Origin: Rubidibacter lacunae KORDI 51-2
Lineage (GTDB): Bacteria > Cyanobacteriota > Cyanobacteriia > Cyanobacteriales > Rubidibacteraceae
DNA: 60,477 nucleotides
NCBI RefSeq assembly: GCF_000473895.1
Contig: NZ_ASSJ01000085.1
Span: forward strand, 1 to 60,477
Reading direction: 5' to 3'
Notes under the pieces: generated by a model
The model's input: the letters and a program-made list of their open reading frames with translations, nothing else
Database searches by the model: none
What the model was told of the DNA's origin: nothing
Made by a program: the position numbers and the translations under genes
Part shown: piece by piece, positions 1 to 12,020 of the stretch
Position numbering within the stretch: position 1 is the first letter of the stretch
How the letters are laid out: each line of letters begins with the position of its first letter

Positions 1-119
1 CCCTAGATAAGGACCATTGAGCCGTATTCACACACTCCGCTCCACTCGGGCTTGCTACTGGGCGCTGGACAAGCCCGCCGTTCTAAGCATCTACGCCTTA
101 ATGGGCGTTGGTATACACC
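1..119. other. Window edge, no gene recognised
   Basis: The first ~120 bases hold no convincing gene. Short rightward open frames here begin at weak start codons and have no recognisable protein content. The stretch lies beyond the terminator of the rpo operon and probably belongs to the intergenic space before the next gene, which is outside the window. Confidence 0.5.
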
Positions 120-156
120 AGAACAAAACCGCCAACTCTTTAAGAAGAGCTGGCGG
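120..156 (-). terminator. Rho-independent terminator of the rpoB-rpoC1-rpoC2 operon
   Basis: Read leftward, an inverted repeat CCGCCAGCTCTT / AAGAGTTGGCGG with a short loop is followed by TTTTGTT. It begins about 47 bases after the rpoC2 stop codon. The stem is G+C-rich with one weak position, as expected for an intrinsic terminator. Confidence 0.8.
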
Positions 157-202
157 CAGCAACCCGCCCCGACATCGGGCACGTCGTCGTTCGGGTCGGC
201 TA

Positions 203-3200
203 TTATTCGGATTCGTCGCCGCTGTTGCTTGTCATGGCTGTCTCATCGGGTAGCACCACATCCTTGATGCTGTCGTCATCCAGCAGCCCGTCTTTAATGC
301 TATATTCCCGCGCTGTTTGGTCGTCGAGCACGACCTCCGTACCGAATTGAGTTCGGTGTTCCTCCTGAGGTGCGCCCCGATCGGCTAAGCCATTACCAAG
401 CTGACCTGACTCGACAGGCTCGGCACCCGCTAGCTCCTCGTGAAAGCTGAAACCCGTACCTGCTGGAACTAAACGTCCGATGATCACGTTCTCCTTCAAA
501 CCCCGCAGCCAATCGGACTTGCCCTCGATTGCCGCTTCGGTCAGAACGCGCGTTGTTTCCTGGAAGCTCGCTGCACTGATAAAGCTGTCGGTGTTGAGGG
601 ATGCTTTGGTGATGCCTAACAATACTGGCGTGTAGCGCGCGGGAGCGCCGCCCGTGATTGACATTGCATCGTTGACCTGTTCGATCTGACGCAGCTCCAC
701 CAATTCGCCCGGAAGCATCGTCGTGTCGCCGCCGTCGTCCACGCGCACCTTAGAGGTCATCTGGCGAACGATGACTTCGATGTGCTTGTCGGAGATGTCG
801 ATACCCTGCGACTGGTAGACCGACTGCACTTCGTTAACCAGGAATTTTTGTACCTGCTGCAGCCCTTCCAAGGCTGCGGCATGAACGCCCAGGTTTTCTT
901 GGTGCAGGTCGAAGAAGATTTCGAGAATTTCGTGCGGGTTAGCCGGACCATCCGTGAGTGCGTGCGCGGCCTCGACTTGCTGCCCGTCGGTGACGATCAA
1001 GCTCTGTCCCGACGAGATCGGGTAATCGCCGATTGCCCCATCTGCTTCGATGACCTTCACATCGGCTGATTCATCGTCGTTGTAGATCACCTGAGCAACC
1101 CCCGGTCGACGGGCTAGCACGCAGGCTTCCTTCGGCTTGCGCGCCTCCAGCAGCTCCTCAATGCGCGGCAGACCCTGAATGATGTCGCCCGTCTTCGAGC
1201 GCTCGAAGACGAGCAGTACCAAGTTGTCGCCGCGCTGGACCAAACCGCCACTCTCGACAAACAAAACGGCACCCGCTGAAACCCGGTACGGTCGCGCCGT
1301 TCGCATCACAACGGTGCCGGCTTCAACGCCGATCACTTGACCGGACTCTGAGGTGGTTGCATTGCCCCCCAGCGGTCCGCCGGCCACGATGAGATCGCCG
1401 ACAGCAACGGTCGGAGTTTCCTCCACGGGTACCGAGAAGCGATCGGCATCGCGCACGAGCAAGATGCGGCGAATGGCCTCTGCGCCCTCGCGGATACCGC
1501 GAATTTCGCCGGCCTCCCGACAAAGAATCTCGGTTCGCGCCACTACGTGACCGGGTGGAATCTCGTCGCCATCTTGAACGAGAATGCGCGTACGAGGGCT
1601 GCCGCCCATCGGATCGGCATCGCTATCGCGGCGAATCGACAGGGACTCGATGATGACCATTTGCAGGATCAGCTCGTCCTCCTCGCTAGCCTCTACATCG
1701 GTCAGCTCGATATCGACCCAAATTGGGGAGCCCGTGCGCCCCGCGCCGTCGGCCGACGCGATCGAGAGCGATAGTTGCGTCCGTAGCAGCTCTAGCCCGC
1801 TAACGGATTTCACGCGTTCGCCGTCTTTGTAGAACAAGCGTTGTACCGCTCGCAGCTCGATGCTCGTGTCGCCAGACTCGTTCATCGATGTCTGTGACGG
1901 CACGTCCGGTTTGTCGGGCACTGCAAACTCGAGTGTCGGTCGCAGCAGAACTGCGGTGCCTTCGGGCGTTTCCACTACCTCGGCGTAGCGCAGCTCGGAT
2001 ACCGACACGCCCGGTAAGATCTCCTCGCCTGGATTGACAAGTTGCCCGCCTTCGTCGAGTGCAGGCGGCTCATCGCACAGATGCAGCTCGCCAGGCTTAA
2101 CTGCGATTTCGCGCAAAATGTCGTTCTTCTGGACGACTTCTACAACACCTGACGATTGGCAGTAGATATCCTTGACGACTTCGGTACCGGCTTCCACATA
2201 CTGCCCGTCTTCAACCAGCAGCAGCGAAATATCTTTATTGACCTCGTGGCACTCTTCTGGAATCCACAGCAGCGTGCCGCCCTTGGTAACTTCGTATCCG
2301 TGTTTGGCTTTGCCACGCTTGTCTACCTCAACGCCTGCATACTTGATCAGTCCGCCGGTTTCCGTGTGGTAGCGATCGTCGATCAGCTCCGCAATCACCT
2401 GCCCGTGCTGGACTTTCGTTCCCGGTGTTGTCTTCAGAGCAAACCGCTGGCCGTTAGCCGTATGAATGATGTACTGATCGCCGGCTCCCGTGGACGAGCG
2501 TCGGATGCGAGCTCGATCGAGCTGCACGGATGCCGTGATGATTTCGATCTCGCGCTTGCCGGGCGTCAGCCGGACGATACCCCCCTTAACCGAGGTCAGG
2601 CGCGACTCTGCCAACACCGAACCTACTTCGACGCTGTCGCCATTCTTGACGACAGGCTCGGCACCGGGAAGCAAGTTGTACACTTCGCCCGACAGTACCC
2701 ATAGCAACCCGCCGCGCTGGGCAATGCGGGTCGTATTGCCTTGACGGTCGGTCTTTTCTTCTGGAATTAAGTCGTCAAAAAGTACCTCACCTGCCATGTC
2801 TGAGGTTACGTCCTTGACAGCTTTTTCAGTGGACTTGCGTGGTTTCTGAGCAGCCACCTCAGCCAATAGCTGTCCGGCGTCTACCTTGTCTCCGGTGCGC
2901 ACGTGTAACAGCGAGCCCGGCGTTAGAGAAAAGCGCTGCTCCGAACCATCATCCAAAGTCAACAACAAATCGCCGGCAATTTCCACTTGGTCGCGTTCGT
3001 CACCGTGACGAGTTCGGACTTTGCGCGTGCGAACCTTATTGGGCACAGCGATCGTGCCAGAGGCTGAAGCACGCTGTTGTTGGGCGACTTCACCCGTGAA
3101 GACACCCCCGGTGTGGAACGTGCGCATGGTCAATTGGGTACCCGGCTCGCCGATGGACTGAGCGGCAATGATCCCCACCGCTTCGCCCATATCCACCATC

Positions 3201-4138
3201 CGTCCGTGAGCGAGGCTCCATCCGTAGCAGGCTTGGCAAACCGAACGCGCTGCTTCGCATGTCAGGGGCGAGCGCACGAATACTTCATCGACCGCCTTAT
3301 GAATCCGCTTAGTCATCGCCTCGTCTAAGCTCTGGTTGCGCTGCGCCAAGACTTCTCCAGTAGCGGGATCGACTACGTCAACGGCCAGCACGCGCCCAAA
3401 CAGGCGATCGCTGAGGGGGATTAAGACCTTGTCGCCGTCGGTCATGCTGCGCAACCTTAGCCCGCGTTGGGTACCACAATCGGTCTCGCGCACGATCACG
3501 TCTTGCGAGACGTCCACCAAGCGCCGCGTCAGGTAACCCGAGTCTGCCGTCCGTAACGCCGTATCGACCAATCCCTTGCGCGCGCCGTAAGACGAAATGA
3601 TGTACTCGGTAACGGTCAGCCCCTCGCGGAAGTTAGTTTTGATCGGCAAGTCGATGATCTCGCCCTGCGGATCGGCCATCAAGCCGCGCATCCCTACGAG
3701 CTGGCGGACCTGAGACATGTTGCCCCGCGCGCCGCTTTGGGACATCATGAACACCGAGTTCAACGGGTCGGTGGCGCGGAAGTGGCGGATCACCTCGTCT
3801 TTAAGTTCCTCCGAAGTGCCGTTCCACGTGTCGATGACCTTCTGGAAACGCTCGACCTCGGTAATTTGCCCGCGTCGGTAGCGGTCCTCGGTATTGGCAA
3901 TCTCGGCTTCGGCTTGCTCTAAGAGCTGCCGTTTGATCGGCGGCACCTGCAAGTCCTCAACGCTGATCGAAACCCCGGCCTGAGTGGCGTATCGGAATCC
4001 CATTGCTTTGAGCTGATCGGCCATTGCCGCACAGCGCGCGCTGCCAAACTGGCGGAACGCGCGCGCGATCAGCTTCTTCAGCTGTTTCTTGTCGACAACG
4101 CGGTTGAAGAAGACGGGTTGCTCGTTCTGCTGTGCCAT
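203..4138 (-). CDS. rpoC2: DNA-directed RNA polymerase subunit beta' (RpoC2)
   Basis: C-terminal half of the split cyanobacterial beta' subunit, 1311 residues. I chose the ATG at 4138 (protein begins [20 protein letters not shown]); the open frame continues upstream into the end of rpoC1, but the family starts here. Visible features are the zinc-binding cysteines (DCGTQRG and [11 protein letters not shown]) and the start of the trigger loop ([20 protein letters not shown]). A very long insertion follows, the cyanobacterial/plastid SI3 domain that splits the trigger loop, before the frame returns to conserved beta' sequence ([14 protein letters not shown], then [21 protein letters not shown]). 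The gene lies 52 nt after rpoC1 on the same strand and is last in the operon. The acidic tail after about residue 1260 is poorly conserved in the family. Confidence 0.97.
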   Translation of the reverse strand: MAQQNEQPVFFNRVVDKKQLKKLIARAFRQFGSARCAAMADQLKAMGFRYATQAGVSISVEDLQVPPIKRQLLEQAEAEIANTEDRYRRGQITEVERFQKVIDTWNGTSEELKDEVIRHFRATDPLNSVFMMSQSGARGNMSQVRQLVGMRGLMADPQGEIIDLPIKTNFREGLTVTEYIISSYGARKGLVDTALRTADSGYLTRRLVDVSQDVIVRETDCGTQRGLRLRSMTDGDKVLIPLSDRLFGRVLAVDVVDPATGEVLAQRNQSLDEAMTKRIHKAVDEVFVRSPLTCEAARSVCQACYGWSLAHGRMVDMGEAVGIIAAQSIGEPGTQLTMRTFHTGGVFTGEVAQQQRASASGTIAVPNKVRTRKVRTRHGDERDQVEIAGDLLLTLDDGSEQRFSLTPGSLLHVRTGDKVDAGQLLAEVAAQKPRKSTEKAVKDVTSDMAGEVLFDDLIPEEKTDRQGNTTRIAQRGGLLWVLSGEVYNLLPGAEPVVKNGDSVEVGSVLAESRLTSVKGGIVRLTPGKREIEIITASVQLDRARIRRSSTGAGDQYIIHTANGQRFALKTTPGTKVQHGQVIAELIDDRYHTETGGLIKYAGVEVDKRGKAKHGYEVTKGGTLLWIPEECHEVNKDISLLLVEDGQYVEAGTEVVKDIYCQSSGVVEVVQKNDILREIAVKPGELHLCDEPPALDEGGQLVNPGEEILPGVSVSELRYAEVVETPEGTAVLLRPTLEFAVPDKPDVPSQTSMNESGDTSIELRAVQRLFYKDGERVKSVSGLELLRTQLSLSIASADGAGRTGSPIWVDIELTDVEASEEDELILQMVIIESLSIRRDSDADPMGGSPRTRILVQDGDEIPPGHVVARTEILCREAGEIRGIREGAEAIRRILLVRDADRFSVPVEETPTVAVGDLIVAGGPLGGNATTSESGQVIGVEAGTVVMRTARPYRVSAGAVLFVESGGLVQRGDNLVLLVFERSKTGDIIQGLPRIEELLEARKPKEACVLARRPGVAQVIYNDDESADVKVIEADGAIGDYPISSGQSLIVTDGQQVEAAHALTDGPANPHEILEIFFDLHQENLGVHAAALEGLQQVQKFLVNEVQSVYQSQGIDISDKHIEVIVRQMTSKVRVDDGGDTTMLPGELVELRQIEQVNDAMSITGGAPARYTPVLLGITKASLNTDSFISAASFQETTRVLTEAAIEGKSDWLRGLKENVIIGRLVPAGTGFSFHEELAGAEPVESGQLGNGLADRGAPQEEHRTQFGTEVVLDDQTAREYSIKDGLLDDDSIKDVVLPDETAMTSNSGDESE

Positions 4139-4190
4139 GAATTTGCCTGCCCTTACGTATGCTGCGTGCGCGATCTCGCGTCTTTCTCTC

Positions 4191-6089
4191 CTAGAGGCTG
4201 CTGCCAGCCGGGTTGCCGACGAGCGTGTCGTGAATGGTTTTGTTGTAAATGACCCGTCCCGGCGTGGTGCGAATAAACTGCGAGAGCACTTCGCCCTCGG
4301 CAGTTTCGCGCACGCGTCGTTCGCGATAGTGTCTGAGGACCGTCCCATCGGCAAGAGTTTCGGAGTCGAGCACCTCGTCGTCTGGGGTATCGGTTTCCAC
4401 CGGACCGTTGAAGCGCACCCAGATGAACTCGTGGATATTTACCAATCCCTGACCAAACGCGCGAATGACGTCCTCCAGGCTGCTGTAGTAGCGATCGCGT
4501 TCGGCTTGCACGGCTGGGTTTTTCGCCGTCAGATAGTAGCACCCGAGCACCATGTCTTGAGACGGCGCCACGATCGGGCGTCCGGTTGCGGGCGAGAGAA
4601 TGTTGTGACTCGACAGCATCAACAAACGTGCCTCGCACTGCGACTCCAGCGATAGCGGCACGTGAACTGCCATCTGGTCGCCGTCGAAGTCCGCGTTGAA
4701 TGCCGGGCAAACGAGCGGATGCAACTGAATTGCTCGACCTTCGACCAAAATTGGCTCGAAGGCCTGAATGCCCAACCGGTGCAATGTTGGCGCGCGGTTG
4801 AGCAATACCGGGTGCCCGGTGATCACTTCCTCGAGCACGTCCCACACGCTGGGATCGTTGCGAACGATAAGCTTCTTGGCTGCTTTGATGTTGTTGACCA
4901 CGCCGCTGCGGATCAGGCGATGGATAACAAACGGTTGGAACAGCTCGATCGCCATCTCGCGCGGCAGCCCGCACTGATAAATCTTCAGTTTGGGTCCGAC
5001 GACGATGACCGAGCGCCCGGAATAATCGACGCGCTTGCCCAGCAGGTTCTGACGGAAGCGACCCTGTTTGCCCTCGATAATGTCCGAGAGAGACTTCAGC
5101 GGGCGATTATTTGCCCCGACCACCGTCCGCCCGCGCCGCCCGTTGTCGATCAGGGCGTCTACGGCTTCTTGAAGCATGCGCTTCTCGTTGCGAACGATAA
5201 TCTCGGGTGCCAGAATTTCCTGCAGGCGCGCGAGGCGGTTGTTACGGTTGATCACGCGCCGATAGAGGTCGTTGAGGTCCGACGTTGCAAAGCGACCGCC
5301 ATCGAGCTGCACCATGGGTCGCAAGTCGGGCGGAATCACCGGAATTGCGGAGAGGACCATCCAGTCCGGTCGCGACCCTGTTGCGATGAAGTTGTCGATT
5401 ACGCGCAGGCGCTTGATCAGTTTGGCGCGCTTCTGCCCCTTAGAGCTAGCGATTTCTTCGCGCAGCTGTTCGGCGGCGGACTCGAGATCGACCTCCTGCA
5501 GCAGGCGCTGCACGGCCTCAGCTCCAATGCCAACTTCGACCCCAGCCAGCTCCGAATCCTCGGCGTATAATTGGTCTTCGATCTCGAGCCATTGCTCTTC
5601 GGTAAGTAACTGTCGGTAGCTGAGGTTGCTAGCATTGCCGGGATCGAGCACGACATAGGCGTTAAAGTATACGATCTGCTCGACATCGCGCAGTGCCATA
5701 TCCAGCAGGATACTGAGGTAGCTTGGAATGCCTTTGAGATACCACACGTGGGTCACGGGGGCAGCAAGCTTGATGTACCCCATGCGATGGCGACGCACGC
5801 GCGATTCAGTCACCTCTACGCCGCACCGCTCGCAGACAATACCGCGGTGGCGGACGCGCTTGTACTTACCGCAGTGACACTCCCAGTCTTTTGCCGGACC
5901 GAAAATGCGCTCGCAGAACAGCCCGTCCATCTCGGGCTTGAGCGTACGATAGTTGATTGTCTCGGGTTTGGTCACTTCCCCAACCACTCGTCCGTTGGGA
6001 AGCGTCCGCTCGCCCCACTCCTGGATGCGCTCGGGCGACGCAATGTTGATTTTGACGTAGTCGAAGTGCTGGTCGGTCTGCTGTTTCAT
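4191..6089 (-). CDS. rpoC1: DNA-directed RNA polymerase subunit gamma (RpoC1)
   Basis: N-terminal half of split beta', called gamma in cyanobacteria; 632 residues, normal for the family. It carries the zinc ribbon ([20 protein letters not shown], residues about 70-89) and the catalytic magnesium-binding loop [12 protein letters not shown]. The start is set at the ATG at 6089 ([14 protein letters not shown]), preceded by GAGGA; the longer open frame adds 28 residues that do not resemble the family. It sits between rpoB (109 nt upstream) and rpoC2 (52 nt downstream) in one transcription unit. Confidence 0.97.
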   Translation of the reverse strand: MKQQTDQHFDYVKINIASPERIQEWGERTLPNGRVVGEVTKPETINYRTLKPEMDGLFCERIFGPAKDWECHCGKYKRVRHRGIVCERCGVEVTESRVRRHRMGYIKLAAPVTHVWYLKGIPSYLSILLDMALRDVEQIVYFNAYVVLDPGNASNLSYRQLLTEEQWLEIEDQLYAEDSELAGVEVGIGAEAVQRLLQEVDLESAAEQLREEIASSKGQKRAKLIKRLRVIDNFIATGSRPDWMVLSAIPVIPPDLRPMVQLDGGRFATSDLNDLYRRVINRNNRLARLQEILAPEIIVRNEKRMLQEAVDALIDNGRRGRTVVGANNRPLKSLSDIIEGKQGRFRQNLLGKRVDYSGRSVIVVGPKLKIYQCGLPREMAIELFQPFVIHRLIRSGVVNNIKAAKKLIVRNDPSVWDVLEEVITGHPVLLNRAPTLHRLGIQAFEPILVEGRAIQLHPLVCPAFNADFDGDQMAVHVPLSLESQCEARLLMLSSHNILSPATGRPIVAPSQDMVLGCYYLTAKNPAVQAERDRYYSSLEDVIRAFGQGLVNIHEFIWVRFNGPVETDTPDDEVLDSETLADGTVLRHYRERRVRETAEGEVLSQFIRTTPGRVIYNKTIHDTLVGNPAGSSL

Positions 6090-6198
6090 CGCTGGCAGGT
6101 CCTCTGTAAGCGGGCATCCGTCCGATAGGAGCGGCGTAGCGAGTCTGGCACCCCTTGCCAGACCCCAGCACACCTATCGGACGGCACGTGGGGGCAAT

Positions 6199-9100
6199 CT
6201 ATGACTCGGCGGGAGCTGTAGGTTGCGGTTGTTCTTCCGCACCAGGTTGTAAATCTTCGCGCGATAGCGATTCGTAGGTCGGTCTCGACGGCAGGCGGCG
6301 GCGATCGCTGTCCGCCATCAAATCGACTTCGACGTCACGACTGGTTCCATCTTCAGCTGCATCTACCTTGTGGACGGATACATCGAGCCCCAGTGACTGC
6401 AGCTCGCGCATCAGCACCTTAAACGACTCAGGCGTGCCCGGACGCGGGATCGGTTTGCCTTTCACGATCGAATTCAGTGCTTCGTTGCGCCCTTGCATGT
6501 CGTCGGATTTAACCGTTAGCAACTCCTGCAGAGTGTAAGCCGCGCCATATGCCTCTAGCGCCCATACCTCCATCTCGCCGAAGCGCTGGCCGCCTTGTTG
6601 CGCCTTCCCACCCAGAGGTTGCTGCGTCACTAGCGAGTACGGACCCGTCGAGCGCGCGTGGATCTTATCGTCCACCAAGTGAACTAGCTTGAGCATATAA
6701 GCCACGCCGACCGCGATCGGGCGATCGAAGGGTTCGCCAGTGCGCCCGTCGTAAACCACGATTTTGCCGGGATGATTCTCCTCAAATACCCACTGTTTGC
6801 CATCGCGCGCGGCTGCCTCTCGCAGCTTGGAATGAACGGTGTTGCGTGACGCCTGCTCGCCATACATCTCGTCAAACGGCGTAAGTTTAAACCGCGCACC
6901 CAGGTGCTCGCCTGCCCAACCCAGCAAGCACTCGAACACCTGCCCGACATTCATCCGCGACGGGACGCCAAGCGGATTGAGCACGATATCGACCGGACGA
7001 CCGTCGGGGAGATAAGGCATGTCTTCAATCGGCAAAATCCGCGAAATAATGCCTTTGTTGCCGTGACGCCCCGCCATCTTGTCGCCGACTTGAATCTTGC
7101 GCTTTTGGGCCACATAAACGCGGACGACCATGTTGGCTCCAGGGGGTAGTTCGTCGCCTTGCTCGCGCGTAAAGACGCGCACGTCGACCACGCGTCCTTT
7201 CTCACCGTTGGGTACGCGCAGCGAGTTATCCCGGACGTCGCGTGCCTTTTCGCCAAAAATCGCCCGCAGGAGCTTCTCCTCCGGCGGCTGATCGGACTCG
7301 CCTTTCGGCGTGACTTTGCCGACGAGAATATCTCCTGCTTCCACCCACGCGCCAATGCGGATGATGCCGCGCTCGTCGAGCTGGCGTAGAGCATCTTCAC
7401 CAACGTTAGGGATTTCGCGCGTGATTTCCTCGGGACCTAGCTTGGTCTGCCGCGCCTCAATCTCAAACTTCTCGACGTGAATACTGGTGTAAACGTCATC
7501 GGAAACGAGGCGCTCGCTAATCAAGATCGCGTCTTCATAGTTGTAGCCTTCCCACGGCATGTACGCGACTGTCACGTTTTGACCGAGGGCGATTTCGCCT
7601 CCCTCTGTTGCAGAACCATCCGCCAACACCTGTCCGGGCACGACGTCCTCGCCGAAATACACCAAGGGACGTTGATTCAAGCACGTATCTTGGTTGGAGC
7701 GCTGATATTTCTGCAGAGGATATTCGATAACCCGTTCGCCGGCACGGCCGTTCCCATTCCCGTCGTCAGTGGCGGTTCCCTCTAATTGCGGGCGATCTGA
7801 GTTTACGGTAATTCGTACGATGTTTGCATCGACGTACGACACGATTCCAGGTGTTTTCGACACCACAACCATTCCGGAGTCTCGTGCTGCCTGTGCTTCA
7901 AGACCCGTTCCTACTAACGGCCGTTCGGGTCGCAGTAGGGGCACAGCCTGGCGCTGCATGTTCGAGCCCATGAGAGCGCGGTTGGCATCATCGTGCTCCA
8001 AGAACGGAATCATCGAGGTGGCAACCGAAACGATCTGTACGGGCGATACCGCAACGTAGTCCACCTGCTCGGGAGTCGTCGTCGAAAACTCCTGGCGATA
8101 GCGAACGGGAACGTTGGTTCCGATGATGTAACCGTCTTCGTCAGTTGCAACGTCCCCTGGAGCGACGCGCATGTCGTCTTCTTCGTCAGCGGTGAGATAC
8201 ACCGGCTTGTCGCGCAGCACGCGCCCGCCCTCAACGCGGTAGTAGGGTGTCTCGATGAAGCCGAAGTCGTTGACGCGCGCGCAGGTAGCCAAGGAACCGA
8301 TTAACCCGGCGTTCGGACCTTCCGGTGTTTCTACCGGACAGATGCGACCGTAGTGTGATGGGTGGATGTCGCGGACGGCAAATCCAGCTCGCTCGCGCGT
8401 CAGCCCGCCCGGACCGAGCGCGCTGAGGCGGCGCTTGTGCGTGAGCTCGGCCAGCGGATTTGTCTGGTCCATGAACTGAGAGAGCTGGGAGGAGCCGAAG
8501 AACTCTTTGATCGCGGCAACGAGTGGTTTCGGGTTGACCAGTGAGGCCGGCGTCAGCGCATCGGCTTCGCTCACGGTCATGCGCTCCCGGATGATTCGTT
8601 CCAAGCGGTTGAGCCCGACGCGGACTTGGTTCTGCAGCAGCTCGCCGACCGACCGCACGCGGCGGTTGCCTAAGTGGTCGATGTCGTCGGTCGTGCCGAT
8701 CTCGAATTCGAGGTTGATCAGGTAGTCGATCGCGGACAGAATGTCTTGAGGCGTGAGTACGCGGACCGTCGAAGGCGTATTCAGACGCAGCTTCTTGTTG
8801 AGCTTATACCGACCGACGCGACCGAGATCGTAGCGCTTGGGATCGAAGAAGCGCGATTCGAGTAACTGTTGTCCGCCGCTGACGGTGGGGGGCTCACCCG
8901 GGCGCAGCTTGCGGTAGAGCTCCAGCAAAGCGTCATCTTCGCTCGGATTGCCCTCTTTCTCAAGGGTCTTTTCGAAATAATCGGGGTGGCGCAGGGCATC
9001 AACGATCTCGTTGTCTTGGAGTCCGATCGCCTTCAACAAAACCTGAGCGCTCAGCTTGCGCGTCTTATCGATCCGCACCCAGACGAGATCGTTCTTGTCG

Positions 9101-9576
9101 GTCTCGAATTTGAGCCACGCGCCGCGGTTGGGAATTAGGGAAGCGGAGTAGGTCCGGCGATTGTTCTTATCGGTTTCGGCTTTGTAATAAACTCCCGGCG
9201 AGCGCACGATCTGATTGACGATTACCCGCTCGGCACCGTTCATAATGAAGGTGCCGCGTTCGGTCATAAGTGGCAAATCGCCAATAAAAACTTCCTGCTC
9301 TTTGATCTCGCCCGTCTCTTTGTTGATCAACCGGGTCGGTACGTACATTTGTACGTTGTAAGTGCTGTCGCGGCGTTTGGCTTCATCGACGTCGTACTTC
9401 GGTTCCTTGAGACGATATTGATCGCCGAGAAAGTGAAGTTCGAGCTTGCCGGTGTAATCGGAGATCGGGGAGAAGCTGTTTAGCTCCTCAATAAGTCCCT
9501 GTTCCAGGAACCAACGAAAACTCGCACGCTGGATTTCGATTAGGTCGGGCAGGAAGATGCTGCTCAGGTTAGTCAT
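6199..9576 (-). CDS. rpoB: DNA-directed RNA polymerase subunit beta
   Basis: Beta subunit of RNA polymerase, 1125 residues, usual for cyanobacteria, starting [16 protein letters not shown]. Recognisable blocks include the rifampicin region ([20 protein letters not shown], then [18 protein letters not shown]), the conserved [13 protein letters not shown] segment near the active centre, and the C-terminal [15 protein letters not shown] block that contacts beta'. A variable glutamine/proline-rich tail follows. It is first of the three rpo genes; tatD and rpsT lie upstream on the same strand, the standard cyanobacterial order. Confidence 0.98.
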   Translation of the reverse strand: MTNLSSIFLPDLIEIQRASFRWFLEQGLIEELNSFSPISDYTGKLELHFLGDQYRLKEPKYDVDEAKRRDSTYNVQMYVPTRLINKETGEIKEQEVFIGDLPLMTERGTFIMNGAERVIVNQIVRSPGVYYKAETDKNNRRTYSASLIPNRGAWLKFETDKNDLVWVRIDKTRKLSAQVLLKAIGLQDNEIVDALRHPDYFEKTLEKEGNPSEDDALLELYRKLRPGEPPTVSGGQQLLESRFFDPKRYDLGRVGRYKLNKKLRLNTPSTVRVLTPQDILSAIDYLINLEFEIGTTDDIDHLGNRRVRSVGELLQNQVRVGLNRLERIIRERMTVSEADALTPASLVNPKPLVAAIKEFFGSSQLSQFMDQTNPLAELTHKRRLSALGPGGLTRERAGFAVRDIHPSHYGRICPVETPEGPNAGLIGSLATCARVNDFGFIETPYYRVEGGRVLRDKPVYLTADEEDDMRVAPGDVATDEDGYIIGTNVPVRYRQEFSTTTPEQVDYVAVSPVQIVSVATSMIPFLEHDDANRALMGSNMQRQAVPLLRPERPLVGTGLEAQAARDSGMVVVSKTPGIVSYVDANIVRITVNSDRPQLEGTATDDGNGNGRAGERVIEYPLQKYQRSNQDTCLNQRPLVYFGEDVVPGQVLADGSATEGGEIALGQNVTVAYMPWEGYNYEDAILISERLVSDDVYTSIHVEKFEIEARQTKLGPEEITREIPNVGEDALRQLDERGIIRIGAWVEAGDILVGKVTPKGESDQPPEEKLLRAIFGEKARDVRDNSLRVPNGEKGRVVDVRVFTREQGDELPPGANMVVRVYVAQKRKIQVGDKMAGRHGNKGIISRILPIEDMPYLPDGRPVDIVLNPLGVPSRMNVGQVFECLLGWAGEHLGARFKLTPFDEMYGEQASRNTVHSKLREAAARDGKQWVFEENHPGKIVVYDGRTGEPFDRPIAVGVAYMLKLVHLVDDKIHARSTGPYSLVTQQPLGGKAQQGGQRFGEMEVWALEAYGAAYTLQELLTVKSDDMQGRNEALNSIVKGKPIPRPGTPESFKVLMRELQSLGLDVSVHKVDAAEDGTSRDVEVDLMADSDRRRLPSRPTYESLSREDLQPGAEEQPQPTAPAES

Positions 9577-9817
9577 AGGTTTCTCGTGGGGCGTTCCAGG
9601 AGTGGGACGGACGGCAACTTATCCCGTACGGGGATGACAAGAGCTGGATCGGTCACCCGAAGGAAGTGTCGGGTTCAGTCTGACGCCGGGCAGGGAGTGG
9701 CAGTCCAGTTGCTATGGGACTGCAAAAGTGCAGAACTGAGGAACGGGAAAGGAGCGGACTGCATCGCGATCGCGCGAAGGTTGGTGCAAACGGACATAAC
9801 AAACCGTACGAGCGGTC

Positions 9818-10627
9818 TCACGCAGGGACGGGGGCGACAGATGGAGTAACGGGTGCGAGCTGGAACAGGGCTAATGCGTTCGCAGTCGTTTGTGCAGCAA
9901 CCTCGTCGATCCCAACTCCGCGTAAGTCTGCTACCTGCTCGGCAACGTAGCGGACATAACTTGGCTCGTTCCGCTTGCCACGCTTGGGCACGGGCGCAAG
10001 AAACGGGCAGTCGGTTTCAACCAGCAGGCGATCGCCGGGCACGAGCCTCGCTGCTTCGCGGATGTGCTGGGCACTTTTGAATGTAACGATGCCGCTAAAG
10101 CTGATGTAGAACCCGAGATCGAGAAACCAGCAAGTTTCCTCTGGCGTGCCGCTCCAGCAGTGCATAACGCCGCTGATGGGCCCTACCTCTCTCCAAAATT
10201 TTTCTAACAATACGCGCAGCTCGGACGCTGCATCGCGGCAGTGAATGATAACCGGAAGGTTTAGATCCCGTGCGATTGAAAGCTGAGCCCAGCAAGCCGC
10301 AATTTGCTCGTCACTGTTATCGGCTTTATAGAAATCCAACCCTGTTTCGCCAATTGCCACAACCCGCGAGTCGCTAGCTGCCAGCGCGCGAATCCGCTCT
10401 GCCAATTCGGGCTGCCAATGACGAGACTCGAGCGGATGCAATCCAACCGCGAATGAAAGCTCGGGAAAGCGATCGGCTAGCGCTTGAATACCGTCGAACT
10501 CGCTCGGCTCGCAACAAGAATGAACCAGACGCACCACGCCAGAAGACTGCCAGCGCTCGCGCACGGCAGCAAGATCGGCGAGGAAGGTCTCGAAGTTGAT
10601 GTGGACGTGAGTGTCAATTAGCTGCAT
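9818..10627 (-). CDS. tatD: TatD family metal-dependent hydrolase
   Basis: TatD-type deoxyribonuclease of the amidohydrolase superfamily, 269 residues from the chosen ATG ([15 protein letters not shown]). Metal ligands are visible: the HVH motif at residues 7-9, the glutamate in GETGLDFYK, the histidine in IIHCRDA, the MHCWSG histidine, and the aspartate in ETDCPFLAP. An in-frame start 33 nt upstream ([11 protein letters not shown]) is possible but adds residues the family lacks. It lies between rpsT and rpoB, its usual place in cyanobacteria. The family removes damaged DNA 3' ends in vitro; the cellular role here is inferred. Confidence 0.93.
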   Translation of the reverse strand: MQLIDTHVHINFETFLADLAAVRERWQSSGVVRLVHSCCEPSEFDGIQALADRFPELSFAVGLHPLESRHWQPELAERIRALAASDSRVVAIGETGLDFYKADNSDEQIAACWAQLSIARDLNLPVIIHCRDAASELRVLLEKFWREVGPISGVMHCWSGTPEETCWFLDLGFYISFSGIVTFKSAQHIREAARLVPGDRLLVETDCPFLAPVPKRGKRNEPSYVRYVAEQVADLRGVGIDEVAAQTTANALALFQLAPVTPSVAPVPA

Positions 10628-10754
10628 TTGCCCGAGTTGCTCTGCTCCAATAGCTGACATCCAGATCGTCGGGCAGGTCTGACCCGCGTCGCAGCGGGGA
10701 GCTCGCTCGCGAAGGAACGGACTTGCTCCTGGTGCGGCTTACCAGACGGTCAGC

Positions 10755-11051
10755 TTACGAGGCGGCACTCGTCGCTCGCTTGAGGGCTCTGACCAAACGC
10801 GCCTTCTTACGCGCGCCGTTGTTGGGATGGAAAACGTTGCACTTTACAGCCTTATCGATCTTGCTATAAGCCGTTGACATTGCTTGGTGCACCTCGGCTA
10901 ACGACTCTGGCGTCGGCTCGGCAGAGTAGACATCAATTGCTTTGAGATACTTCTTGATAAGCGTGCGAACGGTAGACTTGTAAGTACGGTTGCGCTGTCG
11001 GTTGCGCTCGCTGATGAGGATACGCTTCTTTGCAGACTTGATATTCGCCAC
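10755..11051 (-). CDS. rpsT: 30S ribosomal protein S20
   Basis: Small basic 16S rRNA-binding protein of 98 residues, beginning [20 protein letters not shown], with the conserved NGARKKARL-type C-terminal helix. The start is GTG at 11051. It is the first gene of the rpsT-tatD-rpoB-rpoC1-rpoC2 series. The region just upstream is occupied by the decayed tail of a HAD gene, so the promoter probably lies within 11052-11200; I see only weak matches (for example TATGAT on the minus strand at 11108-11113). Confidence 0.97.
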   Translation of the reverse strand: MANIKSAKKRILISERNRQRNRTYKSTVRTLIKKYLKAIDVYSAEPTPESLAEVHQAMSTAYSKIDKAVKCNVFHPNNGARKKARLVRALKRATSAAS

Positions 11052-11095
11052 GGCTATCGCTGGTCCACTGCCCGCACGGGCAGGTGCACATAGAT

Positions 11096-12020
11096 TTAGG
11101 GCCTATCATCATAGCGCATTGCCGCACACGAGTTTAGAATACAATTCATAACGCGTGGCATTGACAAAAGGCTTAAGGTAATATAACACCTCCCTCTGGC
11201 GATCGCCCAGGTGTTGAGGCTAACCTCTAGAAGTTTTTTTTCGACACAGCTGCGCGTTTGGTGCGCTCGGGGGTTCTTGGGGGCGGAGCAGGGTGGTAAT
11301 GGCGTCGGCAACTGGTTCAGTTGAGAGAGCAAGGCGTCGGGAGTCTTTCTGTCGAGTGCGGTGGTTGAATTTAACCCCCAACTAACAGCGATCGCAGTGA
11401 CATTGCTTTTGCGGGCGGCTTCGATGTCTCGGGTTTCGTCGCCCACATTCGCACGGTTGGCGTTTCGAGGTGGGGTTGGTACATGACGCGTCGGAGAATT
11501 CGGTCTTCGTGGAATAGCGCAATCCCCGAGGAAATGATCCCAACTCTAGGAAGTGCTGCGACAGATGGGGGATCGGGATCGGTTACTCCTAGGGATCGTT
11601 TACCTCATCTGTCCTAGACCTTATACAAATTGGTATGAAATCGAACGTGTCGGTTAAGTCGTGCGCCTCGAGAAACGCCCGGACGTTGGTTTCGAGATTG
11701 GAGGTGGTGATACCGAGCTGATAGTTGCGGTGCCGTAACTTTTGTAAGGCAGCAGCTATAACGGGAATCGGTTGTAATTGAGCGGCTTGCTTGCGGAGTT
11801 CGAGCTGGACGCGACGCAGTAAACACGGCAATTTAATCGCCGGAATATTGGCACGTCGGACAATTTCGCGAGAGCTTAAATCGCTCAACTCCACAAGGTC
11901 AGCTGGCGTGACCGGGGCATAGCCGAACTCTCCTGAAAGGTGGTTGGCGATCGCGATAGTGGCAGCCTGCGAATCGGCAATCGTGCCATCGAAGTCGAAG
12001 ACTGCAGCCGCAATTGTCAT
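11096..12020 (-). pseudogene. HAD-superfamily hydrolase, interrupted and frameshifted
   Basis: The N-terminal part (12020 down to about 11640) encodes a good HAD hydrolase with motif I DFDGTIAD and the motif II region LGITTSNLETN, ending at FDFI. The frame then runs into about 105 unrelated bases (about 11529-11634) and stops. Just beyond, the expected continuation reappears (GIALFHEDRILRRVMYQ, about 11455-11520), but in a frame that must shift by one near 11447-11455 to reach motif IV (VGDETRDIEAARKSN). The gene therefore has one insertion and at least one further frameshift and cannot give a normal product. It starts with a 4-nt overlap with queG, so it was probably translated with it. Confidence 0.8.
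11529..11634. mobile_element. ~105-bp insertion in the HAD gene, possible MITE remnant
   Basis: This non-coding block separates two adjacent parts of the HAD hydrolase frame. Near its ends it carries a partial inverted match (CTCTAGGA...GACAGATG on plus near 11545-11568, and TCTAGGACAGATG on minus near 11604-11618), which suggests a small terminal-inverted-repeat element. No second copy was seen in this window and no target duplication is clear, so the type is uncertain and the borders are approximate. Confidence 0.4.

Noticed and set aside
17-253. Rightward open frame of 78 codons at the window edge
   Set aside because: Starts at a weak codon, overlaps the rpoC2 end and terminator, and has no protein-like content.
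2156-2704. 182-codon rightward frame inside rpoC2
   Set aside because: Antisense shadow of the SI3 region of RpoC2; G+C-rich codon use leaves the opposite strand open.
4662-5570. 302-codon rightward frame inside rpoC1
   Set aside because: Antisense shadow of RpoC1, which is unequivocal.
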